Source: Erpobdella octoculata (Eukaryota; Annelida; Clitellata; Hirudinida; Erpobdellidae). Taken from it: a stretch of DNA of 64,000 bases. Numbering within the stretch: the stretch's first letter is position 1; each line of letters opens with the position of its first letter. Location: the NCBI GenBank assembly GCA_963978895.1, contig OZ022239.1, forward strand, positions 11,475,774 to 11,539,773, given 5' to 3'. Position numbers and translations under genes: made by a program. Of the stretch, positions 22,731 through 35,133 are shown piece by piece. A model generated the notes under the pieces. It searched no databases. It was given only the letters and a program-made list of their open reading frames with translations, and was not told the origin of the DNA.

Positions 22731-23409
22731 CAAAATAACATTATTTACAGAAAAAATGTAAGTTTATTTAAGTCCGAACTGTTCTTCATAGAATGTTAAA
22801 CGCGATAGTTTTCAATTAAGGCACACAAATTAATTCATACTTTTTTTTAAAAATAAGTAATTTTTTTAAAATTGTTTTATAAAAACTCGCACAATAAATT
22901 TATTTGACAACTAATTTATTTTACATTTCATTTCGCTTCACCTTTACTTAGCTCACTGTTTATGAACCTAGTTTTCCTACTACCTGGCGGTTTTCTGTCA
23001 TTAACTTCTTCTTTAATTATATTTTCAATAAATTATTTGGATCAGTCGATTGGTAATTTAATTCTGTTTCTAATTATATTAATTTTATATTATAAAAATA
23101 ATTAAAAACACCGAAAATAATTTCTGCACCTATTCTCCATAATTACCAATTTTTTATTGTTATGGTGCTCTATAGGTCTTGAGTAATCCGCGAAAAGCAA
23201 AACGCATTGACGAAAAGATAAACAGCGAAATTCCTGCGAATTTATTTGGTGCGAGACATGTAATAATTTGCATACACCTTTTCACATTAATGTGAAATTC
23301 AAAAGGTAAAGGTTGAGCATAGCATAATAAATTATTCTGTGTTATAATAATTATGTATTTATAAGCACAATAACATTACCAATTTAGTTTTTTTTGGAAA
23401 TATTCTTTA

Positions 23410-23890
23410 GGGAACGTCCATAAATTACGTAAGGTAATTTTTCACTTTTTTTCGCTCCCTCCCCCGTTGTAAGATTTTGTAAAAATTCGTCGACCCCCCT
23501 GAATTTACGTAAGGTTTATCAATACCCCCTTCAACAAAAAAATGCAAAATAAGAATGATTAATGTCTGTATTGCAAAGTTTATAATAAACAAAAAAGAAT
23601 GCAAAAACCTTCTAGGTATTTAAATTCAAGCATGAAGTATTAAAATTAGACATATAGAACAGAAGTAATAAGAACATTTTTGAAAATCAATGATAATAAA
23701 ATGGATGATCCTATTTAAATGGCATTGAGCATTGATTTAAAAAATCAAAATTTATTTTTCTTCTTCCCACTGGCACGAGAAATGATTTTACAAGGAACAA
23801 ATTGGAATGTAGAGATGATAAGCGTCGTCAGAAATATAGACTTACGTAAGAAAACGTTAGACCCCCCATAAGAAACTTATGGACGTCCCC
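23410..23890. mobile_element. PIF/Harbinger-like MITE
   Basis: Ends GGGAACGTCCATAA and TTATGGACGTCCCC are inverted, and TTA lies immediately outside both (23,407-23,409 and 23,891-23,893), the 3-bp duplication typical of PIF/Harbinger. CTTACGTAAG-type subterminal motifs recur at both ends. The ~480-bp body is non-coding. Confidence 0.7.
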
Positions 23891-23893
23891 TTA

Positions 23894-24175
23894 TCCATAC
23901 TGCCACCAAATGCCCAATAGCGGCGCTATCACACGCGCTAACACCGATAGCTCTAATATCTTAAAGCTTAATTATATCAATTGTATACTACTTCGAGTAA
24001 GAGATACTGGGATTAATACCGAGATTCAGTTAACTTCAAGCTCAGACCGTTTGAAAACCTTAAAATCAAGACCTAGCCGGGCCCCTGCAGTACTCTGGAA
24101 AAAATCTATTAGTCTCGCTATCTGAAATAAAATTTGTTACAGAAGAAATGATTGTTGATCTACTTCAGACAAAAA
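23894..24175. other. Unassigned interval upstream of WDR61
   Basis: No recognisable exon, repeat or promoter motif stands out. The missing first exon of WDR61 could lie here or further upstream, but I could not locate it. Confidence 0.4.
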
Positions 24176-24416
24176 GTTTCTCAGAAAAAGTTTAATGTTT
24201 TTTCTTGTACATTTCATTTTATTCCACTTTACCTTTAGTTAGCATTTTGTTTATGAGTTTTTTAGATACTACCTGATGGTTTTCTGTCGTTAACTTGTTT
24301 TTTAAAATATAATTTTAAGAAAGTGATTACATAAGTCGTTTATTTTTTTTTTACTTTTATAATAAAAATATTATTAAAAACACTGGAATTAATTTATTAC
24401 GCTATTCTCCACCTTT
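24176..24416. mobile_element. Truncated copy of the GGTAA...GGAGAATA TIR element
   Basis: The right third of the family seen at 20,741-23,147 and 62,801-63,543: CTACCTGATGGTTTTCTGTC, then AAACACTGGAATTAATTTAT and the end GCTATTCTCCACCTTTAC. The left part is absent. Confidence 0.65.
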
Positions 24417-24925
24417 ACTTTCTAATAATTATTAATTGCTGACATTATTCATTTCAATGGATTGGATTAATAATTTTAATAATATAGAGATGATCTGTAA
24501 ACTGCGATCTTCTCTTTCATGTCATCATTGTCGGCAATCCAATCACACCAATTTTCTTGTTTACCTTTTTGTTCATTCACAGCTCGCTCGTATATTTTGT
24601 TTCATGGACTACGTATGACCTGTAATAGTATAACTATTCTTATTCTTGGCTCATTGCTTACATGTTTTGTGTTTTCTTCTGTTTTAATTGTTATAAATAA
24701 CGGCTGTACTACTACTATCAGCTTGGACTGTTTTCTTATGTAGCAACGGTTTCAATTGCTTTTTAAATTGTTTTTTTTTAGTATTCCGTAGCCTACAAGG
24801 AAGAGAATGGTTTGTAGTATTTGTACAATTAATATGATTTTAAACTGTTATCTAAAATTTTCGTTTTACTTTATTCCACCTTACTGACTGACCTACTTAG
24901 TTTACTATCTTAAATAAATAACCAG

Positions 24926-27900
24926 CTCATGAAGATAGCATTTGGAGCTGTGCGTGGGGAGCCAAGTGTGGAGGTGACGAAAGTGAAAATTTGGTGACTG
25001 GCTCGATCGATGATGCTGTAAAAATTTGGAAATGGTAAAGTTTATTTATATTCTAAAAAGTCTTCTGATTGTTTATATTTAAAATTGTTCTAGTATTTTG
25101 TTTAAGTATAATAAGTTTTGAGTTATAATATGGTTTAAAATAGATTCATTATTGAAGTTTATTTGCAAATTTTATTTTAAACAGTCAATTTAAGGAAATC
25201 TGACAAAATTATAAACTTGCTCCTGTTTTAAGTTTGGGTAGAAACAGAAGTTCTTAAAAGGGCTTAGACCAAGAGTTGCAGTTAGAGCAATGAGTTATCA
25301 ATAAAAAAATGTGCACTTTTTCAACCAGAGCTTAAAAGCAGCTTCCAAATTTGCTCTTTTTTTAAAACTTAACTATTTTTGGACTTAACTGAGTTACCAA
25401 AAATGAATTTCAAGGTCTGACAATCAACTGGAGATTAGAAATGTTTTGGAAGGTCATCAGTTAGGAGTTGGTTCAGTTGATGTTAGTAAAAATGGGGAGG
25501 TCATTGCTTCAAGTAGTCTTGATGGTCATATCAGATTGTGGGAAGCTGAATCTGGACAGCTTCTGAGAGTGATCAATGCCGGTCCGGGTAAGACGAGTTT
25601 TATTGTTCTTTTATTATTTGCAATGATTATGATTAGTTTGAATTAAGTGCGACAGTTCATTCGGTTTTCATGTTTGAAGATTTTTTTTTAATTTTTCAAT
25701 TCATTTACATATTTTAATTTTTTTAAATGACTGATTTATGTAATGCAATGTTTAGTATAAAGTTATGATAGTTAAAAAATGAATATGGAATATGGAATGT
25801 ATAGTACCTCTGGTGGACAAAAAACTGGTGTCTGTAAATCATTTTCTAATATCCTATTAAATGTATTGAACTGTCTTTAACTTCTAGTTGATGCATGGAC
25901 AGTGAGATTTTCTCCGGATGGTCGTCACATAGCAACAGGAAGCAGTGGTGGAAAGATCAACTTGTTCAATGTTGAAACTGGTAGCCAGGAAACACAACTA
26001 GATACTCGAGGAAAATTTTCAATCAGTATCGCTTATGTGAGTATTTAGTATCATTTTGTGTTGTGTTTAGCTCTGCAACTGGTTGACTGGTAGTTAGTAA
26101 AAAATATGGTGAACAATTTTTAGCCCAATTTAGGGTTAAACATAAATATTCTTTACGAGAGTTCTTAGTCTTCACAACATAAAAATAATTTTCTTGTTTG
26201 AAGGTTTCTTGTATTTTATCTTGTTTTGTTTACGAGTTGGTTTTTCAATAAGGCTACTATTTAAAACTAATTGTTTTCAGATCCGACTTCTGACACCAAT
26301 AAGTTTTAATTAGTAGCTTTATTAGTGAATTCGTAAGTGTTTAATCAAGCGAGTCTCAATAACAGGTATCAATATTACTACAATTGGTGCCAGAAGTGGG
26401 ATCTGAAAGAAATGGTTTTAAAATTACTGTAAGAACTTTCTGTTCTTGAGTTGAGGTGGGAGCTAAAAAATGAGGGCTGAACAGTAAAATGGAGACAGCC
26501 CGAGCTCGTGGACCACCTCGAGACGGCATTGGAGAACAATGATTTTGACCCAGAAATATACGAGTTTGATTTGAATGAAGACTTTACTTTCTCTCTGCTT
26601 TTTCCTAGACAATTTTCCTATGAAGATTGATAGTAGGAAATTATATGAATATAATAAAAAATTCAAGGAAGATATACATAAGGAATTTTTTTTACTTTAT
26701 AATTTTATTGCTTATTCCTTTTCCTAGAAATTTTAATTTTAACTTTTTTTATCTAATATTTTTAAGTTATAGATATATAGTACATAGTGTCAAGTTATTC
26801 ATAGGAATGGAAATAGTATTAGTCTGTTGGATCCTGTTTCACTTGATGAAAATTTTATGTGACTGCAAAAGAAAGATTTAAAAAAAAAACTTATGTAACA
26901 TTTAAAAGTTTTTATGTGAGTTTACATAAATTAAAACAAGTTTTTACATTTATTACATTTTCACCATATATTAAAACAAGTTTTCACATTTATTACATTT
27001 TCACCATATCAAATAAAGAAGAAGTGATTAATTAACACATGTAACTGAATTTGTTGCAGAGTCCTAACGGTCAATACATTGCATGCGGTGCAATCGATGG
27101 CATTATAAACATCTTTGACGTCACCACGGAAAAGTTGATTCACACTCTTGAAGGCCATGCAATGTCCATCAGAGGCCTTTGTTTTTCACCAGACTCCACC
27201 ATGCTTATAACGGCATCAGACGATTGCCACATCAAGGTGTATGACGTGTAAGTTATCAAATAAAATCAATTAAAATTTTAACAAAAATTAAAACTTTTCT
27301 GTAGAAAAACAAACTATCAATTATTAGTTTACTTAAAAAAGCAATATTTATTTTTTTAATTTAAGAATTTATAATAAAAAATTTGTTTATTTCATATTGA
27401 TTCGAAAGTTTCTTATATTTTCAATCCTCACATACTTTACATATTAAGTATTTAGAAGACTGTGGTCAATGTTTTCATATTTTATAGAGTTACTATCATT
27501 ATAAAATACTTTGCAAAAAATTTTTAGTCAACGAATTACAAAATTATAAAGGATTTTTAAAAAACAAAGTTTTTAACGGTTCGCTTGTTTATCTTAGACA
27601 TCAAGCCAATCTGATTGCTTCCTTGTGCGGGCACGGTTGCTGGGTGCTCGACGTTGATTTTTCTCCGGACAATGTCCACTTTGCATCTGGGTAAGCTATT
27701 CTGTGCAAGTAATTTCTCAAATTTTTCTATTTTTGTTCCATTAAATTCTATTTTAGTTCATCAGAAGCATTTTCTGTTACTTAATTCAATGAAGTTATCA
27801 TTGTTACACTAAATTATGATTGACAATTTATATTTACAAAATTTTTTAGTTCCTCCGACAAAACAGTTAAAATTTGGGATATTGGCACAAGGCAGTGTGA

Positions 27901-28457
27901 ACACACGTTTACTGAACACACAGATCAAGTACGTACTAACTTTACTACTTTGCAGCCATTTATTTATAAGAATGAAAGATTTTGGTAAATGTGTCTGCTA
28001 ATAACCTAATAATCATCATTTTAAATGCCATATGCAATTTTAAGCTTGCATTTTGCTCATTAGAAAAAAAAACAACCAGGTTGTGGCATTAGTAGTCTTT
28101 GCTTTAAATCAGCTAAAACTTATGTTTGATAAGAAGTTTTTAGGACTGTTATTCAGAGTTGCATTAAGCAACTTTGAATATAGCCTATGGGTCTATGAAT
28201 TGTAGGTTTCTCTGTGATTGTTAAAGTCGTCATGGTTGATTTATTGCATTGTTGAGATCTCAGGGTTTGGGGCTGTTAGATAAGCATTTCTTTATTGTCT
28301 CTATAATTATTTATTTTAATCATGTGAAGTTTCAATTAATAAGCTGATATGTTCTGATAAATTTCAGGTATGGAGTGTTCATTACAATAGAACTGGTGAC
28401 AGACTTGCTTCTGTGTCAGAAGATAAATCAATTTTAGTTTATGACTGTCCTCTTTAG
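24926..28457 (+). CDS. WDR61: WD40-repeat protein WDR61/SKI8, nearly complete
   Basis: WDR61/SKI8 is a seven-bladed WD40 propeller serving the Paf1 complex in the nucleus and the Ski complex in RNA decay (family knowledge). Exons: 24,926-25,034; 25,415-25,587; 25,888-26,036; 27,060-27,247; 27,598-27,690; 27,850-27,928; 28,368-28,457 (TAG). All have AG acceptors and GT donors, and phases join correctly. Blades show their WD/YD marks: [53 protein letters not shown] and the C-terminal ILVYDCPL. The seven exons give ~293 codons against about 305 in vertebrate orthologues, so only about a dozen N-terminal residues are missing. Their exon was not found. Intron 3 holds a gypsy fragment. Confidence 0.93.
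26280..26600 (+). mobile_element. Gypsy LTR/gag-start fragment in WDR61 intron
   Basis: LTR-like sequence ending near TACTACAA is followed by a primer-binding-like TTGGTGCCAGAAGTGGGAT (26,380-26,398) and the start of a gag frame (near 26,412) paralogous to the SAP-domain gag at 6420, with CCCGAGCTCGTGGACCACCT and GAGTTTGATTTGAATGAAGA. It stops after ~170 bp of gag. Confidence 0.7.
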
Positions 28458-28912
28458 AACTCAATACATTTATCTTGTTTTTTTATTATTTCATTGTTCC
28501 AAGTTACTAAAAAATTGTATCTCAGTAATTTTTTTTCTCGAAATACTGTTTATTGTTGTTGGTACAGTTGCCAATGCTTGCAAAATATAATTAATTTTTG
28601 CAAGTGTTTTTATTACTATTGTATGTAAATAAGTGTATGGGTTATACCACCCTAAGGTCAAATTTCATTTGGTTGGTGCAGGCCAATACATGCGTTGTAG
28701 ACACTAATGTTTGTCACTTACGATTTGGTCAATCACTAACGTTTTTTTCTAAAGTTCAAAAGCGCCCCTAATCAGAAGTACCTTAATGAGGTTGGTGCGT
28801 TTTCAGGTCTTACCAAAAAGCAGTAAGAATCGTGGGAAAGATTAATACCTAGAAAGAAATGTTCAGTACCGTTAAAATTAGATAATGGATTAAATGAAAA
28901 CGGTCGGAGTTA
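28458..28912. other. WDR61 3' flank
   Basis: 3' UTR and intergenic sequence. An AATATAATTAATTTTTGC stretch near 28,583 may serve polyadenylation, but no canonical AATAAA is clear. No further feature seen. Confidence 0.4.
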
Positions 28913-28920
28913 GCTTTGAG

Positions 28921-29137
28921 CGAGGATATCTTGATAAAACAACTGGATCCACAACCTACTCTAGTAGGCCTAATGTTTTTTCGCTTCTTATATCATAATT
29001 ATAAATAAATTGATGTAACAAACTACAAAAGCATAGTAGTTACATCATACTTCTACAAATTTTGATTAACTATGACGTAACTGTCTAAGCCTACTAGAGT
29101 AGGTTGTGGATCCAGTTGTTATATCAAGATATCCTTG
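28921..29137. mobile_element. Short hAT-like MITE with 47-bp TIRs
   Basis: Left arm CGAGGATATCTTGATAAAAC...CTACTCTAGTAGGC and right arm GCCTACTAGAGTAG...TATCAAGATATCCTTG are near-perfect inverted repeats. GCTTTGAG flanks both sides (28,913-28,920 and 29,138-29,145), an 8-bp duplication. The ~120-bp core is AT-rich. Confidence 0.75.
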
Positions 29138-29145
29138 GCTTTGAG

Positions 29146-29755
29146 GTCTGATTCCACCATAAAATAATTTCCCACTCAACATTCCCGAAATGTGTAAACG
29201 CATGTTGGCGCAGCAATCGGTAAATTAACTTTCAAACAGTTAAGAATCGCTTGCTGTTTTATTCAGACGTCAAACTTCATGTACAAACCATAAATATAAT
29301 ATTTGTGCTTCAACCAAAAAATGGTAAAAAAGCGTTAGCCACTGACTACTATTAATAGTTACACATTGTCTCCACCCACCGCTTCAAAGCAGACTGGGAA
29401 GTTAAGTAATTTACTTCCGATATGTACTGTGGCTCGTTTTGCTTGGTTCTTGTAAATTTAGCTTATTTTTGTAATTTTGGCTTACGGATTATATAATGAA
29501 CACATTAGATTAATTAGATCACATTTGTTTAAGGAACGTTTTTTGAGGCGTAACGCCTATTTCAGTTTTAAAAGTCGATTGTTTATTTTTTTTTAGATGG
29601 GTACCAAATCGAAATGCATTTTTAGCAACTTTTGTTAATTTGTTAAGTTAGGTGTAGAAATGTTTCTTGCTTTGCTTGTGTTTCGGATTTTTTTTCAGTC
29701 TAGTTTGTCACTACCTGCTTGTTAATAATTATTAGTATATTATTAATAATCCATA
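29146..29755. other. Intergenic interval, likely promoter region of the next gene
   Basis: No repeat or ORF. It lies directly upstream of the inferred start codon at 29,756. No TATA or initiator element can be assigned with confidence. Confidence 0.35.
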
Positions 29756-32700
29756 ATGAAACGGCCAAGAGGATTAGATAGATTTTTTGAATTCTTTAGA
29801 AATCTCTTCAAAGGGTGAGTTTTTGAATTTGTGTATTGTATGGGTAATCTTTCCTACGGACGGCCCGTGCCGAAAAAATAGTCGTATTATTTTTATTTTG
29901 TTACAATAACCTAAATAAACAAATTTAATACCAAATTTAATTTAAAAAAAAAACATTTATCGTAATTTGAGAGACTTTGAAAACGGTAAGTAGTACTTTT
30001 CCAAGCACTATTTACATCGTAGTTGTGAGTGGTGAGGTACGATGATCGTATGAATGAAATGAATAAAAAAAAATTACTTTATTAAAAAATTTTATTTAAA
30101 AAACAAACTCAGTAATAAAAAAAATTAAATTTTAATTTAAATTTTAAAACTTTTTCTATGTAAAACGATAAAGAAAAAGCGAGAGAAACAACGAAGTAAA
30201 CCCCGCTAATCACTATATAAGCTGCTATTGCCCAGGCGGTTCGCCGTGATTGCAATCTGTAAAATTGCAATCCCGTATTAAAATGAAACTCTACCCCTAC
30301 TCCTAACTTTACCCCTAACCTTACCCTACCCTACCCTTAACCCTACCCTACCCCTACTCCTAACTTTACCCCTAACCTTACCCTACCCTACCCTTAACCC
30401 TACCCTACCCCTTACCCTACTCCTAACCCTATCCCTACCCATAACCCTATCCCTACCCATAACCCTATCCTATCCTAGGTAGTCGCATAAAAAGTTTCAA
30501 TATAATTTTTTTTTTAATTTTACTAATATTTTAAATAATGGTACAAATTCTGAGTTTGAATATACTATATAGTGTAAAAAATAAAATTAATAAAAAGATC
30601 GCATACCGGCGCCTACCGCCGTGGTAATAGTTATAATGTTATATAACACGCTACGCGATTCCTTCGTTTACACTTTTCCTTAAAACTCAAATTTTTTATA
30701 TGTAAAATTTTTTAAATTATAATTACATTATTTATTTAATTAAAATAACTTTATATAACATTTTCCCATTTTAAATAAATTATTTATACTAATTATCATA
30801 ATTTTTAAACTAGTGTTTACTTTTCGTCGTGTTTATAGTTAATTATAGCCGAGAATTATGTATTAATCCGCCACACGGGCCGTCCGTGGGAAAGATTACC
30901 TATTGTATGAATGGTGATTTTTTTAGGTAAAAGTTCCCTTTGACGGCCCGTGTGGCGGATTAATACATAATTCTCGGCTATAATTAACTATAAACACGAT
31001 TAAAAGTAAACACTAGTTTAAAAATTATGATAATTAGTATAAGTAATTTATTTAAAATGGGAAAATGTCATATAAAAAAATAAATAATGTAATTATAATT
31101 TATGTACGTTTGAGTTTTAAGGAAAAGTTTAAACGAAGGATTTGAAGGAAAAGTTTAAACGACACAAATACACAATGTTCGCTTACAAATATTCAAATTT
31201 CGACATTGCTTCGAATAAACTACTTTTTTTAACATTTATTTTTTAGTTTTTCTTTATTAAAAATTTGAAATTTCGTTTATTTAAAGAAGTTAACTTAGTT
31301 TAATAATTTCCAATTTTCTTACTTCTTGCAAACCGTCCCGAGTTACCGGGCGGTGAGTTTTAAAATTTTAATGGAATTTTTATTTACAACTGATAGTTTG
31401 TTTTATAAATAAAATTTTATTATAAACTAATTTTATTTATTTTTTATTCATTTCATTCATACGATCATCGTACCTCACCACTCACAACTACGATGTAAAT
31501 AGGGCTTGAAAGGGTACTACTTACGTTTTCAAAGTCTCTCAAATTACGATAAATGTTTTTTTTTAAATTAAAATTGGTATTAAATTTGTTTTTTTATGTT
31601 ATTGTGACAAAATAAAAATAATACGATTATTTTTCGGCACGGGCCGTCAAAGGGAACCTTTACCTTTTTTTAAAGATAGCAAATGTTCTCTATTTATAAA
31701 TATACAAAACGGTTGTGAGAAAATAGTTGTTTATTGTCAAAATTCAGGAATAAAGGAAGTCCTCAATCTGGAGTCGGGGGTTCTAATGAGAACATAATAG
31801 CAGAAGAGGTTTTGAGCTTTACAATTTAATTGAGTTTTTAAGTCACGTCGATAAGAAATACTTATTTGTGCTCTTATGTTATTAAATTCATTAAATTAAA
31901 TTAAATTTGGATAAGTTTTGATTTTCTTATCATAGTGATTTGTCACATAAGCATTTTTTAATTCAATGAATTTTGCATACATTTAATCTAAATAGTTACT
32001 ATTTGCTCAACTTATTAATAGCTGACCAGTTTATATTTTTAAACTGCTTTTTGTTGGAATTCTTTTGGCGCATGTAAACCAGGTATTATACCCAAAAAAT
32101 ATCAATTGATACTCTGGTGGGGGGATGCATCTCCCCACCAGATGTTTCATTGAGAAAAAAGAGAAAAAAACTAAGCAAAAAAACCTGGGCAACACCGGGT
32201 AACCCTGTCAGTAATCTATATAATGGGGGGAAAATTTTTGCCCCCCCCCTGGAAAATGCTGAATTTACGTCCCTGAGCTTAAAATAACTGATTGAGCCGG
32301 CCGGTGCTAAAATATTGTTTGAGATCCTATTTTCAACTGAAGTATTAATTGAGAATTATCTTGCTGAATAGGTTTTATAAATGATATATATATCATTACC
32401 AAATTAGTGATAGTTATTTATTTGCAATTTTACATAATATAGCAATGTTTTTGTTTTTATTAGCCTCCCCGTCCTAAACAAAGTGAGTGCCATTCTTTCT
32501 TAGCTAATTATCCAAAAGGATGTGATAAATATAAAATTACTAGTGCCATCAGTTGATAGGTGTACTGGTAGTTATTATGGGTCATTAGTTGTGCCAGGCA
32601 AATGATGGTTTATAATATGCTTATAACATATGATTACATGTTATAACATATGATTACATGTTATATCACAAATGATTATGTGTTATATCACAAATGATTA

Positions 32701-35070
32701 TGTGTTATATCACAAATGATTATGTGTTATATCACAAATGATTATGTGTTATATCACAAATGATTATGTGTTTATGTGTTATATAACAAATGATTATGTG
32801 TTATATCACAAATGATATGGGTTATACATGGATATCTTGATATATCTTGTTATATCAAGATATCCATGGGTTATATCTCAAATGATTACGTGTTTCACCT
32901 AATGTATTTTCATAGAAATCTCCCAAGAAGATCTTGATGTCATGCCAACTACTAGCTTAGCACCAAATCTTAATTTAGCAAAACATCGAATAGAAATAAA
33001 GCCGAAAAGGAAAAATCGCTTACCTGCTGGTACAAAACCAATCCCGATTGAGGTAATAGTCTCTTGTTTGTAGATCTACTCAGGAATGCCCAGTTCACCA
33101 CAAAACCATAGAAGAAATGTCTAAAATCATAGTTTCATTCCTAGTAAACCATCCCAAAAATTTTGTGTTCAACTTTTTTTCAATAAATTCATTGAACATA
33201 AGATAAAACTTGTTGTACATGATCTGGTCTGGTTTATGCAAATTAGCATTGTATTGGTTGAAATTGTAGATTCACTATAATGTTTTTATGAAAATTTTCT
33301 GTAAACTTCAATTTAGAAATCTTGCATTAGTATTTATATCAATTTGATAAAGTTCTGTTGGAGATGGCATCTAACTGTAACCCTTATATATTATTTATCG
33401 AGTATTCCACATTAATTTTATTTTTAATTATTATTTGACTTCAGTTGCTTATTTTTGTTTAACATTATAAAATTTGATAAAAGAGTTAAACATTATGAAG
33501 TTAATATTTGTTCATCAGCAGAACTCATCTGCTTTTACCACACCATCGTCAACTCCTCCAAAAAACAGTGAAGGTAATCATCATCACTGTCATTATTGAA
33601 TGAATATTCTGTAGTTTTTTAAGGCAAAAGAGGCTGCTTAATTTCTTTTTAAAGACACTATGAGTTAAATTTAACTCATAATAGTGATGACAATATAATA
33701 AGATGATATTTAAACAGAAAATTTTTTATGTGACTTAACATTAGTTGGTTCTTGTAATGTTGTTCTGTAATCAATAAATATTATGATGGTGTTCAATTGT
33801 AATGCAGGAATGTAATCATTACTCATTTAATCTGATGGTCTCCATAGAGATTTTTCTATGTAACTCATTTAGAATAATAATAATAATAATTTTAAAGTTA
33901 CAGTTGTACCTGAGAAGGTTGCAGTGCTTCCAAAACCAAAACAGCCTTCAGCTGTGGAAGAAATTGAAAGTGCCATTAAAAGTAAAGATGAGATAAAAGT
34001 GGTTCCTCCTATTGAATCTTCAACTATTAAAAAAACAGAAGAAAATGTTGAAATTACTCCAGCAACTGACAATGTTTCAGTTGGCTCTAATGAGTTGTTG
34101 AAAGACAAAGAAGGTTGTTGTTTTTTTCGTTATCTCTATTCAATTCAATTCAACTAAAATTTATTAGTCGCCTACAACAAAACAAGTTTTGCCCAGAGGC
34201 GACGGCGTGAAATAGTATAAATTTAAAAGTTTTAAACGTTAATAAGTAATAAAGTTTTTAAAGAGGTTTTAAGGTCAGTAGTTTCTAATATCCGGGTGCC
34301 AAATGAGAAACAGGAGTAGATGAAGATGAGGCTGGTAGTGCAAGATTGTCTTTAGAGGAAAGAGTCAGAAGTCCCGGAGTGAAAGAGCAAGAACGACGAC
34401 CATCCCTTCGTCCCCTGTAATGGTATCTTCGAACGTCGTAACGCAACAGATGGATTTCTCGAAGGCTCTGAAGAAACGTTCCACTGGGAGAGCGGCAGTA
34501 TTGAAAGTTGATCGAGATAAGTTCGTTCCGAGAATAGATTTGGCGAGTAGGCGTACACATTGCAGTCATGTTTATCAAGAGACTAGAAAGCAGTAAACGG
34601 CAAAAAAACGTCTGAAAAAGCAACGCAAAATGTTTCAAGTTGATAATAATCCATTGCTTAAGAGAAGAATTTTGAGTTTTTAATGTAATAATTATTAAAT
34701 AAAACTGTTTTTAAGTATAAATATATACGAGGAGACGGGATGTATTGAAAAACAGCCACACACGAGGTGCCAATCCCCCCATATTTGTTTTTCTAACAAA
34801 CTCAAAATGATGCAGAAACAGGCCGAAGAGCAACGCAAAATGTTTCAAATTGATATTAATCCATTATTAAAAAAGATTTTCGAATTTTGAAAGTAATAAT
34901 GAAATAAAACTGTTTGAAAAATATATGATTAGATTGTCGTTGCATCAAGCATTATAAATGTTAGTAAAGAGATATTTTTATAAGAGTCTCCATGTCAATA
35001 AATGATATAATAAAAATGCAAAAATTTGTTCTTATTCAGTAAAACATGACAAATCTGTCAACATTTTAAC

Positions 35071-35133
<63 letters not shown>

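Larger units (their letters stand above)
20741..23147. mobile_element. Non-autonomous TIR element split by a MULE
   Basis: The left end GGTAATTATGGAGAATAGG and the right end CCTATTCTCCATAATTACC are inverted. The identity continues ~45 bp. The flank AATTTTTT is repeated (20,733-20,740 and 23,148-23,155). With the inserted MULE and its target duplication removed, the element is ~715 bp, close to the related copy at 62,801-63,543 (743 bp). No transposase of its own. Confidence 0.75.

Noticed and set aside
30290..30478. True telomere or chromosome end
   Set aside because: Units are degenerate, the array is short and lies inside a TIR element within an intron.
32620..32818. CRISPR array
   Set aside because: Direct tandem 22-bp units with no unique spacers, in an intron of a eukaryotic gene.
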